A DNA stretch of 64,000 nucleotides from contig NZ_AKIW01000085.1 of NCBI RefSeq assembly GCF_000282635.1, positions 1 through 64,000 of the forward strand, written 5' to 3'. The position numbers and the translations under genes are program-made. Origin of the DNA: Variovorax sp. CF313 (GTDB lineage: Bacteria; Pseudomonadota; Gammaproteobacteria; Burkholderiales; Burkholderiaceae_C). The first letter of the stretch is position 1; every line of letters begins with the position of its first letter. Shown here one piece after another: positions 35,891 through 43,643 of this stretch. The notes below the pieces were generated by a model that saw only the letters and a program-made list of their open reading frames with translations, did not search any database and was not told the DNA's origin.

Positions 35891-37221
35891 CTGAAGCAAA
35901 GTTGGCCCCGGTGGCCGTGGCAAAGGGCTCGAGGGCCAAGCGGGCCAGTGGCCTGTACTTCGACGCGCTCGACGTGCGGGCTGTCTCGGAGCGCGAGCGT
36001 GCGCTCATGGCGGCCCTTCCCCGGCAGATCGCTCATGCGATGACGACGGCTCCCGCGTTGGGGCACATTCTTCGCGACGTGAACGCGTCTTGCGTGACGA
36101 GCCGCTCAGTGCTTGCCACGCTTCCAGTCGTACGAAAGCACGAAGACTTCATGGAACGCCAGGCGGCGAGAACTGCGCACGATCCCTTTGCGGGGTTCTC
36201 GGCGGTTGGATGGAGCGGCGTGCACGGACCATCCAGCGTGCGTCGGGTCTTTCAGTCACCCGGGCCCTTGTATGAGCCCGAAGGCCACGGCGGTGATTTC
36301 GAGCGCACAGCGCGAGCGATGTTCGCGGCAGGCTTCAAGCCCGGCGAGCTCGTGCACAACAGCTTCAGCTATCACTTGACCCCTGCCGGCGCCATGATGG
36401 AGGCGGGTGCGCTGGCCCTGGGTTGCGCGGTCTTTCCTGGCGGAACCGGCAATACGGATCTTCAGCTTCGGGCCATCGTGGATCTGCGGCCGACCTGCTA
36501 TGTGGGAACGCCCAGCTTCCTGAAGGTGCTGCTGGAGCGCGCAGCGGCTCAAGGCATCGCGCGCCTGTCTTTCACCAAGGCGTTGGTTTCGGGCGAGGCC
36601 TTTCCGTCGGTTGCCCGAAGCTGGCTCCAGGAGCGCGGCATCGATGCCTACCAGTGCTACGTGACGGCCGAGCTAGGCCTGATTGCCTACGAGACGGCAC
36701 CGCGTGAGGGCATGGTCCTTGACGAAGGGGTGATCGTGGAGATCGTGCGACCCGGAACCGGGGATCCGGTTGCGGAGGGAGAGATTGGCGAGGTGGTGGT
36801 GACATCGCTCAACCCGGACTGCCCGTTGATCCGATTCGGCACCGGTGACCTGTCGGCGGTGTTGCCGGGGCCCTGTCCCTCGGGTCGGACCAACGTTCGC
36901 ATCCGGGGGTGGCTGGGGCGGGCCAATCAGACGGCAAAGGTGCGTGGCATGTTCGTGAGCCCCCAGCAGGTGGCAGAAGTTGCTCGCCGGCATCCTGAAG
37001 TTGGACGCACCCGTCTCGTGATCGGCGGAAGCAGCGCAAGCGCCTGGGAGCCCGATGCCATGACGCTGAAGGTGGAAGTGGTTAACGCTGCGTCCGGCCT
37101 GCACGAGTCGCTGGTGGCCAGCATGCGGGAGGTGACCAAGCTGCGCTGCGAGGTCGAGATCGTCGTGCCGAACAGCCTGCCGAACGACGGCAAGGTGATC
37201 GATGATCTGCGAGAGCAATGA
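35878..37221 (+). CDS. Phenylacetate-CoA ligase-like (PaaK family) protein
   Basis: A 447-residue PaaK-type adenylate-forming protein. YVGTPSFLKVLLERA, AYQCYVTAELGLIAYE, EGEIGEVVVTSLN and IRFGTGDLSAVL are recognisable, and WLGRANQTAKVRGMFV is the C-terminal hinge. The canonical Ser/Thr/Gly-rich ATP loop of PaaK is not visible; in its place is RRVFQSPGPLYEPEG. This variant recurs next to Liv-type operons of the kind here. It may be an aryl-CoA ligase with a modified loop or serve another role. It is the last gene of the transporter operon, 130 bases before the second tannase-like gene. Confidence 0.85.
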   Translation: MVVVTEAKLAPVAVAKGSRAKRASGLYFDALDVRAVSERERALMAALPRQIAHAMTTAPALGHILRDVNASCVTSRSVLATLPVVRKHEDFMERQAARTAHDPFAGFSAVGWSGVHGPSSVRRVFQSPGPLYEPEGHGGDFERTARAMFAAGFKPGELVHNSFSYHLTPAGAMMEAGALALGCAVFPGGTGNTDLQLRAIVDLRPTCYVGTPSFLKVLLERAAAQGIARLSFTKALVSGEAFPSVARSWLQERGIDAYQCYVTAELGLIAYETAPREGMVLDEGVIVEIVRPGTGDPVAEGEIGEVVVTSLNPDCPLIRFGTGDLSAVLPGPCPSGRTNVRIRGWLGRANQTAKVRGMFVSPQQVAEVARRHPEVGRTRLVIGGSSASAWEPDAMTLKVEVVNAASGLHESLVASMREVTKLRCEVEIVVPNSLPNDGKVIDDLREQ

Positions 37222-37251
37222 GCGGTCTCGATCGCGACGATGCGGACAAAC

Positions 37252-37308
37252 CCTGAAATGTCCAACAGCAGACATTTCAGGCTTTTCCAGCGTCCTACTG
37301 TCTCTATG
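37252..37308 (+). promoter_or_regulatory. Crp/Fnr-type operator and promoter of the second tannase-like gene
   Basis: CCTGAAATGTC (37252-37262) and GACATTTCAGG (37271-37281) are perfect 11-base inverted arms around 8 nt, the strongest dyad in the window. TACTGT at 37296-37301 is a -10 candidate whose first base is 29.5 bases from the dyad centre, identical to the promoter at 28.5 kb. A start near 37308 would put the dyad at -41.5. The upstream GGACAAACCC is also shared. A TAGGAGA ribosome site lies before the ATG at 37351. Confidence 0.8.
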
Positions 37309-37350
37309 CGCACTGACATTCAGCCGCACAAACCAGTAGGAGACAACTTC

Positions 37351-39030
37351 ATGAAGAACCCGTTACTCACGGCCCCAATGGTCAGGGCGCGTGGCCCGTT
37401 CAAGCGTTCGCTTGCAGGGCGATCGACCTGGCGCGTACGCGCTGCCATGTCGACGTTTGTCTTGTTGACAGCAGCGTCCGGATGTGGAGGCGGTGGCGGC
37501 GGCAGTCCTGCTCTGACGTTACCAACGACCCCCCCGGCACCCGTATCGCCCGCACCGCCGGCCGGGCCAGTGGTGCCGGAGACTCCGCAAGTCAGTGCTG
37601 AGAGTCAGTGCCACGCGTTCGTCGGCCAAACCTTCGGGGATGCGACTGTGACGAAAGCCACTTTCGTGCCGACGACCGGCAATGTGCCCGAGTATTGCGT
37701 AGTGCTTGGTGAGATGGCGAAGGACCTGGACTTCGAGGTGCGCATGCCCACCGATTGGAACCATCGCACGGTGTTCATGGGCGGGGGGGGCTTCGACGGC
37801 GTCATTGCTTCGCCCGCCGTCTATCCCTCGGTGAGCCCTGATCTGGCCGTTCGCCGCTACGCGACGATTGCGACCAACCACGGTCACAACAGCACCAATG
37901 GAATGGATGCCTCGTGGGCACTCGACGATCAGATGTTCAGCGACTATGCGAATCAGTCGGTTCCAAGAGTGCTCGCGCCGGCGAAGGCGATTCTGAAGGC
38001 TCGCTATGGCAATGCCACTCAGAACACCAAGATCGTGTTCGAAGGCTGCTCTGGCGGAGGACGGCAGGCGTTGCTGCAGGCCCAGCGCAATCCCGAGTTG
38101 TTCGACGGGATCATTGCACGGGCTCCTGCCAATGCCTTCAACCCGCAGTTCCTCTCCTACCAAAAGGTCTTCAAGCAACTCGCGAAGCCGGGTGCCGCGC
38201 TGACTGCGCCCAAGATCAATGCCATCGCCAATGCCGTGTACGCGAAGTGCGATGGCCTCGATGGTTTGAACGACAGAATCATCGGTCGACCCGATGCGTG
38301 CAGCTTCGATCCTGCCGAGCTTGCTTGCACTGGCGCAGAGACTGACTCCTGCCTCACGCCGGCGCAGGTCGAGTCGGCGCAAACCATCTACTCGTCGACC
38401 AACGTGGCCAACGGCCGCTATGTCTGGCCGGCCTTTCCGCCGGGCGGCGAAGAGGGATCTTCATTCACGGGGTCGGAGTGGGGCGGTGCGACATCGAAGG
38501 GCTTGATGGAGGGCTACATCAAGTACATGGTTGCCCGGGATGGCACCATTGACCCTCTTCAGCTCGACCCTGCGCAGTACACCGCGCGGATCGACGAGCT
38601 TGTCTCTATGATGGACGCGACCGACCCTGACCTCAGCAGATTCAAGGCGCGCGGTGGCAAGTTGATTCTGTGGACAGGCCTGTCGGACTGGCTTATCACC
38701 GCGAACAATGCCACGGCCTACTATCAAAGCGTCGTGCAGAGGAGCGGCGGGCAGGCTGCTGCCGACGAGTTCGTCGAGTACTACACCGCGCCCGGGGTGG
38801 GTCACTGTGCACTTGGAAATGGAGCCGACAAGGTGGACTTGGCCGGTCCCATGTTCGAGTGGCTCGAGCAAGGCGTCGCGCCATCGAGTGCGCCGATCAC
38901 CGCATCGACGCTGTTCGTGCTTCCGGGCACCACGTCCAAAAGCCGGCCTCTGTGCAGGTATCCCCAGTATCCGAAGTACATCGGCGGCGACCTCGATGCG
39001 GCCGCCAGCTTTGTGTGCGCGTCAAGCTAG
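37351..39030 (+). CDS. Tannase/feruloyl esterase family lipoprotein (MHETase-like), second copy
   Basis: A 559-residue alpha/beta-hydrolase, collinear with the protein at 26.8-28.5 kb and the same length. The signal region ends AASGC, a lipobox-like site (C45) weaker than the other copy's LAGC, followed by a Gly then Pro/Ala-rich tether. Catalytic serine in GCSGGGRQ, acid in WTGLSDWL, histidine in VGHCALG, with cysteines beside serine and histidine; the calcium loop CDGLDGLNDRII is kept. The two proteins differ in the tether and in lid segments, which suggests different ester substrates. The upstream promoter matches that of the first copy. Confidence 0.9.
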   Translation: MKNPLLTAPMVRARGPFKRSLAGRSTWRVRAAMSTFVLLTAASGCGGGGGGSPALTLPTTPPAPVSPAPPAGPVVPETPQVSAESQCHAFVGQTFGDATVTKATFVPTTGNVPEYCVVLGEMAKDLDFEVRMPTDWNHRTVFMGGGGFDGVIASPAVYPSVSPDLAVRRYATIATNHGHNSTNGMDASWALDDQMFSDYANQSVPRVLAPAKAILKARYGNATQNTKIVFEGCSGGGRQALLQAQRNPELFDGIIARAPANAFNPQFLSYQKVFKQLAKPGAALTAPKINAIANAVYAKCDGLDGLNDRIIGRPDACSFDPAELACTGAETDSCLTPAQVESAQTIYSSTNVANGRYVWPAFPPGGEEGSSFTGSEWGGATSKGLMEGYIKYMVARDGTIDPLQLDPAQYTARIDELVSMMDATDPDLSRFKARGGKLILWTGLSDWLITANNATAYYQSVVQRSGGQAAADEFVEYYTAPGVGHCALGNGADKVDLAGPMFEWLEQGVAPSSAPITASTLFVLPGTTSKSRPLCRYPQYPKYIGGDLDAAASFVCASS

Positions 39031-39042
39031 CGTTTCCTGGCC

Positions 39043-39060
39043 GCCCGGGGAGGGCCGGGC
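39043..39060. terminator. GC-rich hairpin between convergent genes
   Basis: GCCCGG and CCGGGC form a 6-bp stem with a 6-nt loop between the end of the tannase-like gene and the end of the Crp/Fnr gene. No T-run follows on either strand, so this would be a weak or Rho-assisted terminator. Confidence 0.3.
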
Positions 39061-39080
39061 TGTAGCGCTTTGAGAGCGAA

Positions 39081-39770
39081 TCAGCTCGTGCGCGCGAAGT
39101 GCTGCAGGCCGGGCAGGTCAAGGATCTCGATGGTTCCGTAGCGGGCGCGCAGCAGCCCGGCCTCCTCCAGTTCGTGAAGGGCCTTGTTGGTGTTCTGCCG
39201 CGCAAGACCACTGAGGCGCGCGATCTCTTCCTGAGAGATCGCGAGCTGCTTGTTTGTGGAGGGGAAGAGCTGCGGATTGAACAGCTCCGACACACAGAAA
39301 GCCACACGCGCCGTGGCCTCCTGAAACCTGAAGGTCTCGACCAGGGAGACGTAATACGCGAGGCGTGCATTGAGTTGATCGATGACCCAGCGGCTGAAGA
39401 ATGAGCTGTCGTCGATGAGCCACTGGAACGTGGCGCGCGGCAGGAATGCAACGCAGCTGTCGCGGATGGCAACCACCGCATAGGGCCTGGGTTCGCCCTT
39501 GATGACAGCGCCTTCACCGAACCATGAGCCGGACGGAACTCCCGAAAACGTGGTGCTTCGGCCGTCCTCGGCGACCTTGTCCACCTTCAGCATGCCCTCG
39601 ACAACGCCCATCCAATGCACGGCGGGCTGGCCGAGAGCGCATATCGTGGCGCCGGCCTGGTACTCGCGTGCGAACGCGTCTCGGCTGACGCGGGCCAACT
39701 GCTCGTCAGTCAGTCCGGTGCTCCAGGTGGAAGACGAAAGAAACTCCTGCAATCGACTCGTGCCGGACAT
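39081..39770 (-). CDS. Crp/Fnr family transcriptional regulator
   Basis: A 229-residue protein with an N-terminal cyclic-nucleotide-binding-like beta-barrel (about residues 20-130; GSWFGEGAVIKGEPRPYAVV), a dimerisation helix (125-150) and a C-terminal winged HTH (about 176-215; ISQEEIARLSGLARQNTNKA). The N-terminal iron-sulfur cysteine cluster of FNR is absent, and the cAMP-contacting arginine-serine pair of CRP is not evident, so it probably senses another small molecule. I chose MSGTSRLQEF as the start; reading to 39917 runs into the operator. It diverges from the nitroreductase operon and is the best candidate to bind the TGTC-N8-GACA sites. Confidence 0.92.
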   Translation of the reverse strand: MSGTSRLQEFLSSSTWSTGLTDEQLARVSRDAFAREYQAGATICALGQPAVHWMGVVEGMLKVDKVAEDGRSTTFSGVPSGSWFGEGAVIKGEPRPYAVVAIRDSCVAFLPRATFQWLIDDSSFFSRWVIDQLNARLAYYVSLVETFRFQEATARVAFCVSELFNPQLFPSTNKQLAISQEEIARLSGLARQNTNKALHELEEAGLLRARYGTIEILDLPGLQHFARTS

Positions 39771-39895
39771 GGGTTGCGACAGATATAGCGGTATTGCTTT
39801 TATTTTCTGTCGCTGCGATGGGGATCGCAACAAGACCAACCCTACCCATGCAGGGGTGCGGTGCCCCCGAATTTCAGGGGCGGAAGCTGCCCTGT

Positions 39896-39946
39896 ATGTC
39901 CTGTGCAAGACATTCACGGACAGCAGCCAAACCTAGGATCTCCTGC
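39896..39946 (+). promoter_or_regulatory. Crp/Fnr-type operator and promoter of the nitroreductase operon
   Basis: ATGTC (39896-39900) and GACAT (39909-39913) are inverted arms around 8 nt. TAGGAT at 39934-39939, within CCTAGGAT, starts 29.5 bases from the dyad centre, exactly as in the two tannase promoters. The predicted start lies near 39946, 28 bases before the ATG. A second dyad, GCCCC-9 nt-GGGGC at 39863-39881, lies in the same divergent gap and is unexplained. Confidence 0.75.
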
Positions 39947-39973
39947 AGTTCGCGAACAAGTGCAAGGAGACAA

Positions 39974-40720
39974 ATGCATCGACTATCCCATCCGCCCTCG
40001 CTCGACGACCAGGATCTGCGGCTTGCCGTCGACTGGGCGATCGTGTCGCGCCGCAGCGTGCGCGCTTTTCTGCCTCGCGATGTATCGAACGAGCAGGTCG
40101 CCGACATCCTGGACGTGGCACGCTATGCCGCTTCCGGGATGAACACGCAGCCCTGGCATGTGCATGTGGTGCGCGGCGCGGTCAAGGACCGGATCAGCGC
40201 GGCTATTGCAGAGATCGACAATGATCCGGAAAGAAGCGTCGCGCTGAAGGAGCCCTACGAGTACTACCCGGTAACGTGGACATCGCCGTTCGTCGACCGG
40301 CGCCGCAAGGTGGGGTGGGACCTGTATGGCCTGCTGGAGATCGAGAAGGGCGACAAGGCGCGCATGCACGCCCAGCACGGGCGGAACTACAGGTTCTTCG
40401 ATGCGCCGGTGGGCCTCTTTTTCACCGTGGACCGGGTGATGGAGCAAGGAAGCCTCATCGACTACGGCATGTTCCTGCAAAGCGTCATGGTCAGTGCGCG
40501 AGCGCGCGGGCTGGACACCTGTCCGCAGGTCGCTTTCACGAAGTTCCATCGCGTGATTGCCGCCGAACTCGGCATACCGGACAGCCAGATGCTGGTGTGC
40601 GGCATGAGCCTCGGCCACGCAGACATGTCTCGTGTCGAGAACACCTTGGTGACGGAGCGCGAGCCGGTGGAACGCTTCACTACCTTTCACGACGATACGC
40701 GCAAGGAGGTCCGCTCATGA
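39974..40720 (+). CDS. Nitroreductase family protein
   Basis: A 248-residue FMN-dependent reductase with the family start SRRSVRAFLPRDVSNEQVAD and ARYAASGMNTQPWHVHVV, which bind the flavin phosphate and ring. A second block, GMFLQSVMVSARARGLDTCP, lies in the C-terminal half. Members reduce nitroaromatics, quinones or enones with NAD(P)H. Its place at the head of a CoA-ligase/hydratase/dehydrogenase operon suggests reduction of a conjugated double bond or a detoxifying role for aromatic acids. AAGGAGA precedes the ATG, and the stop overlaps the next ATG (ATGA). Confidence 0.93.
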   Translation: MHRLSHPPSLDDQDLRLAVDWAIVSRRSVRAFLPRDVSNEQVADILDVARYAASGMNTQPWHVHVVRGAVKDRISAAIAEIDNDPERSVALKEPYEYYPVTWTSPFVDRRRKVGWDLYGLLEIEKGDKARMHAQHGRNYRFFDAPVGLFFTVDRVMEQGSLIDYGMFLQSVMVSARARGLDTCPQVAFTKFHRVIAAELGIPDSQMLVCGMSLGHADMSRVENTLVTEREPVERFTTFHDDTRKEVRS

Positions 40721-42384
40721 GCACAAGCATCTATGACAAAGGCCTGGACCGCACCGCGGCCAATTTCGTTCCGCTGAGCCCGCTGCGCTTTCTCGATCGG
40801 GCTGCCGATGTCTACCCGGATCGCACAGCAATTGTTCATGGCGAGCTTCGCCGGTCATGGGCGCAGACCCGCGAGCGTTGCTATCGCTTGGCATCTGCCT
40901 TGAGCAAGCGCGGCATCCGCCGCGCAGACACCGTTTCCATCATGGCGCCGAATACGCCGGCTATGCTGGAGGCTCATTTCGGCGTTCCACTCTCCGGTGC
41001 GGTGCTGAATGCGATCAACTCGAGGTTGGATGTAGAGGGACTCGCGTTCATCTTGCGGCACAGCGAGTCCAGGCTGCTGTTGGTGGACAGGGAGTTCGGT
41101 GCATTGGCGAAGCAGGCAGTTGCGCTTCTGGACAACCCGCCATTTCTCGTAGACATCAATGACCATGAAGCTCCGGACGGCGAGGCCGTGGGTGATTTGG
41201 ACTACGAGACGCTCCTGTCCGAAGGAGACCCCGACTTCGATGGCGTTTGGCCTACCGATGAGTGCGAACCCATCGCGTTGAACTACACATCGGGCACCAC
41301 GGGCGACCCGAAAGGCGTGGTGCCGAGTCATCGCGGCACCTATCTCATGAGCCTGTTGCAGCTGACCGACTGGGCCGTTCCCAAAGCGCCCGTCTACCTG
41401 TGGACACTGCCGATGTTTCATGCGAACGGTTGGTGCTTCACATGGGCCATCACCGCCGCCGCGGGTACGCACGTGTGCATGCGCAAGGTCACGGCGGCCG
41501 GCATTTACAAGGCACTCGCCGACCACAAGGCGGATCACTTCTGCGCGGCGCCCACCGTCATGGGCTTGCTGGTGAATGCGCGCGATGAAGAACGTCGGCC
41601 TCTCCCCGGCCGCGTGCGTGTTCTCACCGCCGGGTCGCCTCCGCCCGCCGCTGTGCTGGAGGCGGCAGCGGTGATGGGCTTCGACGTCGATCATGTCTAC
41701 GGCATCACCGAGGTGAGCGGAACGCCGGTCAGTTGTGCGTGGCAACCGGCATGGGATGGGCTGAGCGCGGCCGAACGGGGGCGGCTCCAGGCCCGCCAGG
41801 GTGTTCGTGCCGCGGCGCTGGAGGGTTTGCAGGTCGTCGACCCCGAGACGATGCGCCCGGTGCCATTCGACGGAACCACTGCAGGAGAACTGGTGATCCG
41901 CGGGAACACCGTCATGAAGGGCTATCTGAAGAATACGGCTTCGACGCAGAAAGCCTTCGAAGGCGGCTGGTTCCGCACCGGCGACATCGCGGTGGTTCAT
42001 GCCGATGGCTACGTGCAGATCACCGACCGATCGAAGGACGTGATCATCTCCGGCGGTGAGAACATCTCGTCCGTCGAAGTCGAGGACATTCTGCACCGGC
42101 ATCCTTCGATCCTCTACGCGGCCGTTGTGGCGCAGCCCGACGAGAAGTGGGGGGAGGTGCCATGCGCTTTCATCGAGCTCAAGCCGGAGTCTCTCGGTCT
42201 TCAGGAATCCGAGGTCATCGCCTTCTGCCGTGAACGGCTGGCGCATTTCAAGTGCCCACGCAAGGTGGTGTTCACCGCGTTGCCAAAGACGGCGACCGGG
42301 AAGATCCAAAAGTTCAGACTTCGCGAGTTGGCCGGCAGCCAGTCCGCCATCACTCGCCTTGCCGATTTCTCCGTGCGTGGATGA
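40717..42384 (+). CDS. Acyl-CoA synthetase (AMP-forming)
   Basis: A 555-residue ligase of the medium-chain acyl-CoA synthetase group. P-loop NYTSGTTGDPKGVVPSHRG, LWTLPMFHANGWCFTWAI, VYGITEVSGTPV, GWFRTGDIAVVHADGYVQ, DRSKDVIISGGENISSVEVE and the catalytic lysine in PKTATGKIQKF are all intact. Relatives activate short or medium fatty acids, methylmercaptopropionate or cinnamate-like acids. With MaoC and SDR downstream it would start a beta-oxidation-like sequence. ATGA overlaps on both sides couple it to its neighbours. Confidence 0.93.
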   Translation: MSTSIYDKGLDRTAANFVPLSPLRFLDRAADVYPDRTAIVHGELRRSWAQTRERCYRLASALSKRGIRRADTVSIMAPNTPAMLEAHFGVPLSGAVLNAINSRLDVEGLAFILRHSESRLLLVDREFGALAKQAVALLDNPPFLVDINDHEAPDGEAVGDLDYETLLSEGDPDFDGVWPTDECEPIALNYTSGTTGDPKGVVPSHRGTYLMSLLQLTDWAVPKAPVYLWTLPMFHANGWCFTWAITAAAGTHVCMRKVTAAGIYKALADHKADHFCAAPTVMGLLVNARDEERRPLPGRVRVLTAGSPPPAAVLEAAAVMGFDVDHVYGITEVSGTPVSCAWQPAWDGLSAAERGRLQARQGVRAAALEGLQVVDPETMRPVPFDGTTAGELVIRGNTVMKGYLKNTASTQKAFEGGWFRTGDIAVVHADGYVQITDRSKDVIISGGENISSVEVEDILHRHPSILYAAVVAQPDEKWGEVPCAFIELKPESLGLQESEVIAFCRERLAHFKCPRKVVFTALPKTATGKIQKFRLRELAGSQSAITRLADFSVRG

Positions 42385-42827
42385 GCGAGAAATTCGACCG
42401 AGTCGAAGTGGGTCACCGGTTCACCGGCGTCCATACCTTCGATGAGGCCCAGGTTCGCACGTTCGCGAGTGCGGCGGGCGACACCAATCCGTTGCATCAC
42501 GATATCGCATTTGCCGAGGCCTCCCGATACGGTCGATTGATCGCCAGCGGAACGCACACAACGGCGCTGTTGCTGGGGCTGACGGCTTCGCATTTTTCCC
42601 GGATGCATTCGGTCGTGGGCATCTCGTTTTCCGTCGATCTGCACCGGCCGGTCTACGCCGATGCGACGGTCTGGATGGAATGGGAAGTCATTGCGGTCAC
42701 GCACGGCGATCGCGGTTCACAGCGGGTGACGCTTCGGGGATCGATGCGTGACGAGGTAGGTGAAGAGTGCGTGGCTGCACGGGGCACCATTCGAGTCGGT
42801 GCGCCCATGAATATTTCAAATCAATAG
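42381..42827 (+). CDS. MaoC family (R-specific enoyl-CoA hydratase-like) dehydratase
   Basis: A 148-residue hot-dog-fold protein. FASAAGDTNPLHHD carries the aspartate and histidine of the hydratase 2 active site, and GRLIASGTHTTALLLGL is the second family block. It would add water across a 2-enoyl-CoA bond. The ATG lies within the stop of the ligase gene, and the SDR gene follows 9 bases after its own stop, so the product is probably handed on as a 3-hydroxyacyl-CoA. Confidence 0.9.
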   Translation: MSEKFDRVEVGHRFTGVHTFDEAQVRTFASAAGDTNPLHHDIAFAEASRYGRLIASGTHTTALLLGLTASHFSRMHSVVGISFSVDLHRPVYADATVWMEWEVIAVTHGDRGSQRVTLRGSMRDEVGEECVAARGTIRVGAPMNISNQ

Positions 42828-42836
42828 GAGATCAGA

Positions 42837-43598
42837 ATGCGAATTGAAGGCCATAGCGCGCTGGTGACGGGCGCGGCATCGGGGCTGGGTGCAGCCACAG
42901 CGAAGGCGCTCGCCAAGGCGGGTGCAAGAGTCGCCTTGCTCGACTTGAGCAAGGAGCGGGCTTCGCGGCTCGCGATGGAGATCGACGGCATTGCCGTCGA
43001 ATGTGACGTGTCGGATGGACCTTCCGCGGAGCGTGCCGTCGCGGCCGCTGCGGCCGCGCACGGTCCTGCTCGCATCCTCGTGAACTGTGCCGGCATTGCG
43101 CCGGGCGCGAAGATCGTCGGGCGCAACGGCCCGATGGCGCTGGAGGAGTTCAAGCGCGCGGTGGACATCAATCTCGTCGGCACCTTCAACATGATCCGGC
43201 TTGCCGCTGCGCAGATGATGGCGCTCGAGCCGATGGAAGATGGCGAGCGGGGCGTGATCGTGAACACAGCGTCGGTCGCGGCTTTCGAAGGACAGGTCGG
43301 GCAATCGGCGTATGCGGCTTCGAAGGGCGGCGTCGTCTCACTCACGCTCCAGGCGGCGCGCGAATTTGCATCGGCGGGCATCCGCGTCTGTACCATCGCA
43401 CCAGGCCTGTTCGAGACGCCGATGATGGCCGGGATGCCTGAATCGGTGCGCAAGAATCTGGCGTCAGTCACCCCGTTTCCTCAGCGGCTCGGCCGGTCCG
43501 AAGAGTATGCCGAGCAAGCACTCAACATGGTGCGCAGCGTCATGCTAAACGGTGTGACGCTCAGGCTGGATGGAGCGCTGCGGATGCAGCCGCGCTGA
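42837..43598 (+). CDS. SDR family, 3-hydroxyacyl-CoA dehydrogenase type 2-like
   Basis: A 253-residue short-chain dehydrogenase resembling HSD17B10-type 3-hydroxyacyl-CoA dehydrogenases: ALVTGAASGLGAATA for the cofactor, NCAGIAPG, NTASVAAFEGQVGQSAYAAS with serine, tyrosine and then lysine, and the C-terminal PQRLGRSEEYAEQALNMV typical of that group. It follows a GGAG ribosome site. It is the last gene of the operon before the IS630 remnant, which begins 45 bases later; a thiolase and an acyl-CoA dehydrogenase, often next in such operons, are missing. Confidence 0.92.
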   Translation: MRIEGHSALVTGAASGLGAATAKALAKAGARVALLDLSKERASRLAMEIDGIAVECDVSDGPSAERAVAAAAAAHGPARILVNCAGIAPGAKIVGRNGPMALEEFKRAVDINLVGTFNMIRLAAAQMMALEPMEDGERGVIVNTASVAAFEGQVGQSAYAASKGGVVSLTLQAAREFASAGIRVCTIAPGLFETPMMAGMPESVRKNLASVTPFPQRLGRSEEYAEQALNMVRSVMLNGVTLRLDGALRMQPR

Positions 43599-43643
43599 AG
43601 GCTCGCCGCTGCGATAAGAGAAGAGCGCTAAAGATGGCCGGCT

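Noticed and set aside
39081..39770. Assignment of the Crp/Fnr regulator as an FNR oxygen sensor or as cAMP-binding CRP
   Set aside because: The N-terminal cysteine cluster of FNR is missing, the cAMP-contact residues of CRP are not evident, and the operators differ from both consensus sites in the inner bases.
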